Shown: one piece after another, positions 62,649 to 64,000 of the stretch | Numbering within the stretch: the first letter of the stretch is position 1 | Layout: the number at the start of each line of letters is the position of its first letter | DNA from: Diphasiastrum complanatum | Lineage: Eukaryota; Streptophyta; Lycopodiopsida; Lycopodiales; Lycopodiaceae | Reading direction: 5' to 3' | DNA: 64,000 nt | Assembly: GCA_029204225.1 (NCBI GenBank) | Contig: CM055096.1 | Location: forward strand, 75,117,521-75,181,520 | Made by a program: the position numbers and the translations under genes | The notes under the pieces: model-generated | The model's input: only the letters and a program-made list of their open reading frames with translations | What the model was told of the DNA's origin: nothing | Databases searched by the model: none

Positions 62649-64000
62649 ATGAATGGGAGAGGGATGGTTAGATGCTTAGCCGAGAGGAAGAATCGTACCT
62701 TGGTCGAGTCCGCTAAATGTATGCTGGCACACTCATCTTTACCAAAAGCTTCTGGGCTGAACCTGTCTCCACTGCAGCTTACATCCAAAACAGATGTTCG
62801 ACCAAGGCCCTCTCAAGCAAAACACCCCATGAGGTGTGGACAGGCTCAAAGCCTTCATTGACGAACCTTCGAGTATTCAGATGCATCGCCTATGTGCAGA
62901 CTCCAAAGGAGACAAGGAAGAAAGTTGATTTCCAAGGTCACAATCTTTGTCGGATACACTTCATTTGACAACACCTACAAGTTGTACGACCCTGATATAC
63001 AACAGACTTTGTTCAATAGGGATACAATCTTTATCAAGGATCAGTTCGTTGACCTCAAAGGCAAGGACAAAGTTCCAAGTGAACCTTCAATGCCTGCCTC
63101 AGACACAACAATACGAGCTTCTGGCTCAAGCGTGCAAATAGTCAAGACAACGATTCAGACGAAGATATTGCTGCTATTCAGCAATGACAAATCCAAGGAT
63201 TGAATCATCAACGATACTTCCTCCAAGAAGACTTCGATCTCTGGAGAGAAGCAATGGGCAAAGAGTATTCCTCTCTGATCAAGAAGCAGACATGGTCACT
63301 AGTCAAAGCTCCCGTTGGCTGCAATCTCATTGATTGCAAATGGGTCTTTAAGATCAAATATAATGCCAATGGAGCGATTTATCGAAGGAAGGCAAGACTA
63401 GTAGCACGAGGATTCGCTCAGATCTCTAACATTGACTACAACAAGACTTTTAGTCTAGTAGTCAAGCATTCATCAATCCGAGCTCTCCTATCATATGCTG
63501 CATCAACCGACCTTGAAGTACATCAACTCGATGCACCGACAGTTATCTGAATGGAGTCATTGAAGAAGACGTCTATATGCTATAGCCTAAAGGATACATC
63601 CATGAAGGTATGAAAAATCATGTCTACAAATTCCACAAAGCACTTTATGGCTTGGAGCAGTCAGCCAGAGCTTGGTTCCAGAGGATCAACACATTCCTCA
63701 TCCGAGAAGGCTTTCAACCAAGCATGGCCGACAATAATGTCTACTTCAAGTTAGTGCAACAATCCTTTATAATTATCACCTTGTATGTAGATGACACTTC
63801 GCTTTTCAGCAAATATATCAATCTGGTGAAGGATGCTAAACAAATGTTGTCTTCTGAGTTTGACATGATTGATATGGGTGAAGCTCACTTTTGTTTGGGC
63901 ATTCAAATCCACAGAGACAGAGCGAGACGACTGATTTATATTACTCAACAAAGGTATCTTTACAATGTTCTTATCGGATTGCATAAAAGCTCATAATAAT
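62649..64000 (+). pseudogene. Copia pol fragment: integrase end and reverse transcriptase, cut by window edge
   Basis: Plus-strand blocks are AERKNRTLVESAKCMLAHSS, SFWAEPVSTAAYIQN, TPHEVWTGSKPSLTNLRVF (integrase C-terminal half), then WREAMGKEYSSLIKKQTWSL, GCNLIDCKWVFKIKYNANGA, KARLVARGFAQ, ALYGLEQSARAWFQ and IITLYVDDTSLFS (RT active site), DMGEAHFCLGIQIHRD. Frameshifts lie near 62750, 62930 and 63545, and a TAG near 63583. The layout matches the minus-strand element at 26-28 kb, so both may belong to one lineage. Sequence continues off the right edge. Confidence 0.9.

Overview
This window is land-plant nuclear DNA. Two multi-exon host genes sit in a sea of nested, mostly decayed retrotransposons. 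The plant call rests on three things: an ORC1 homologue with the PHD–BAH–AAA+ layout known from plant ORC1, a four-exon NPF/PTR-type transporter, and Ty1/copia and Ty3/gypsy remnants primed by initiator tRNA-Met (TGGTATCAGAGC). Long (GA)n tracts, interstitial CCCTAAA-like DNA and introns of up to 1.8 kb suggest a repeat-rich genome. I cannot place it more precisely.

Layout. 1-1200: start of a minus-strand gypsy gag running off the left edge, with a 24-bp minisatellite upstream of it. 2.8-8.3 kb: fragments of copia RT/RNase H, gypsy chromodomain integrase and gypsy integrase core, then a cluster of near-palindromic repeats. 8.5-11.5 kb: a copia element with two LTRs but most of pol deleted. 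12.4-20 kb (minus): gypsy remains, comprising an unusual zinc-knuckle gag, an RT, and a long decayed coding region I do not recognise. 20.6-25 kb: LTR-like DNA, microsatellites and a possible unidentified exon. 25.35-29.98 kb (minus): a copia element whose LTRs carry a ~79-bp minisatellite. 30.44-34.18 kb: a young non-coding LTR element with 320-bp LTRs (six mismatches counted by eye) that contains two SINE insertions and a 172-bp hairpin repeat. 35-36.5 kb: simple and satellite DNA.

Host genes. ORC1 (minus, 37262-44123) could be resolved into 16 exons, with consistent splice phases except for one donor. The NPF transporter (minus, 52336-56280) has four exons and an intact frame of 582 codons plus stop. 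Between them are another copia fragment (44.8-45.6 kb), a 1.25-kb inverted repeat with ~600-bp arms (45578-46822), LTR-like DNA, a GC-rich block and a tRNA-derived SINE with a perfect 17-bp target duplication. From 56.6 to 62.6 kb I see no convincing gene. A plus-strand copia pol fragment runs off the right edge.

The two host genes are functionally unrelated (DNA replication licensing, membrane transport). The most novel-looking items are the SINE family, the long inverted repeat, the young non-autonomous LTR element with its hairpin repeats, a recurring GTAC-palindrome plus CACACGTGTG module in LTR-like DNA, and the unrecognised coding region at 13.2-16.9 kb.
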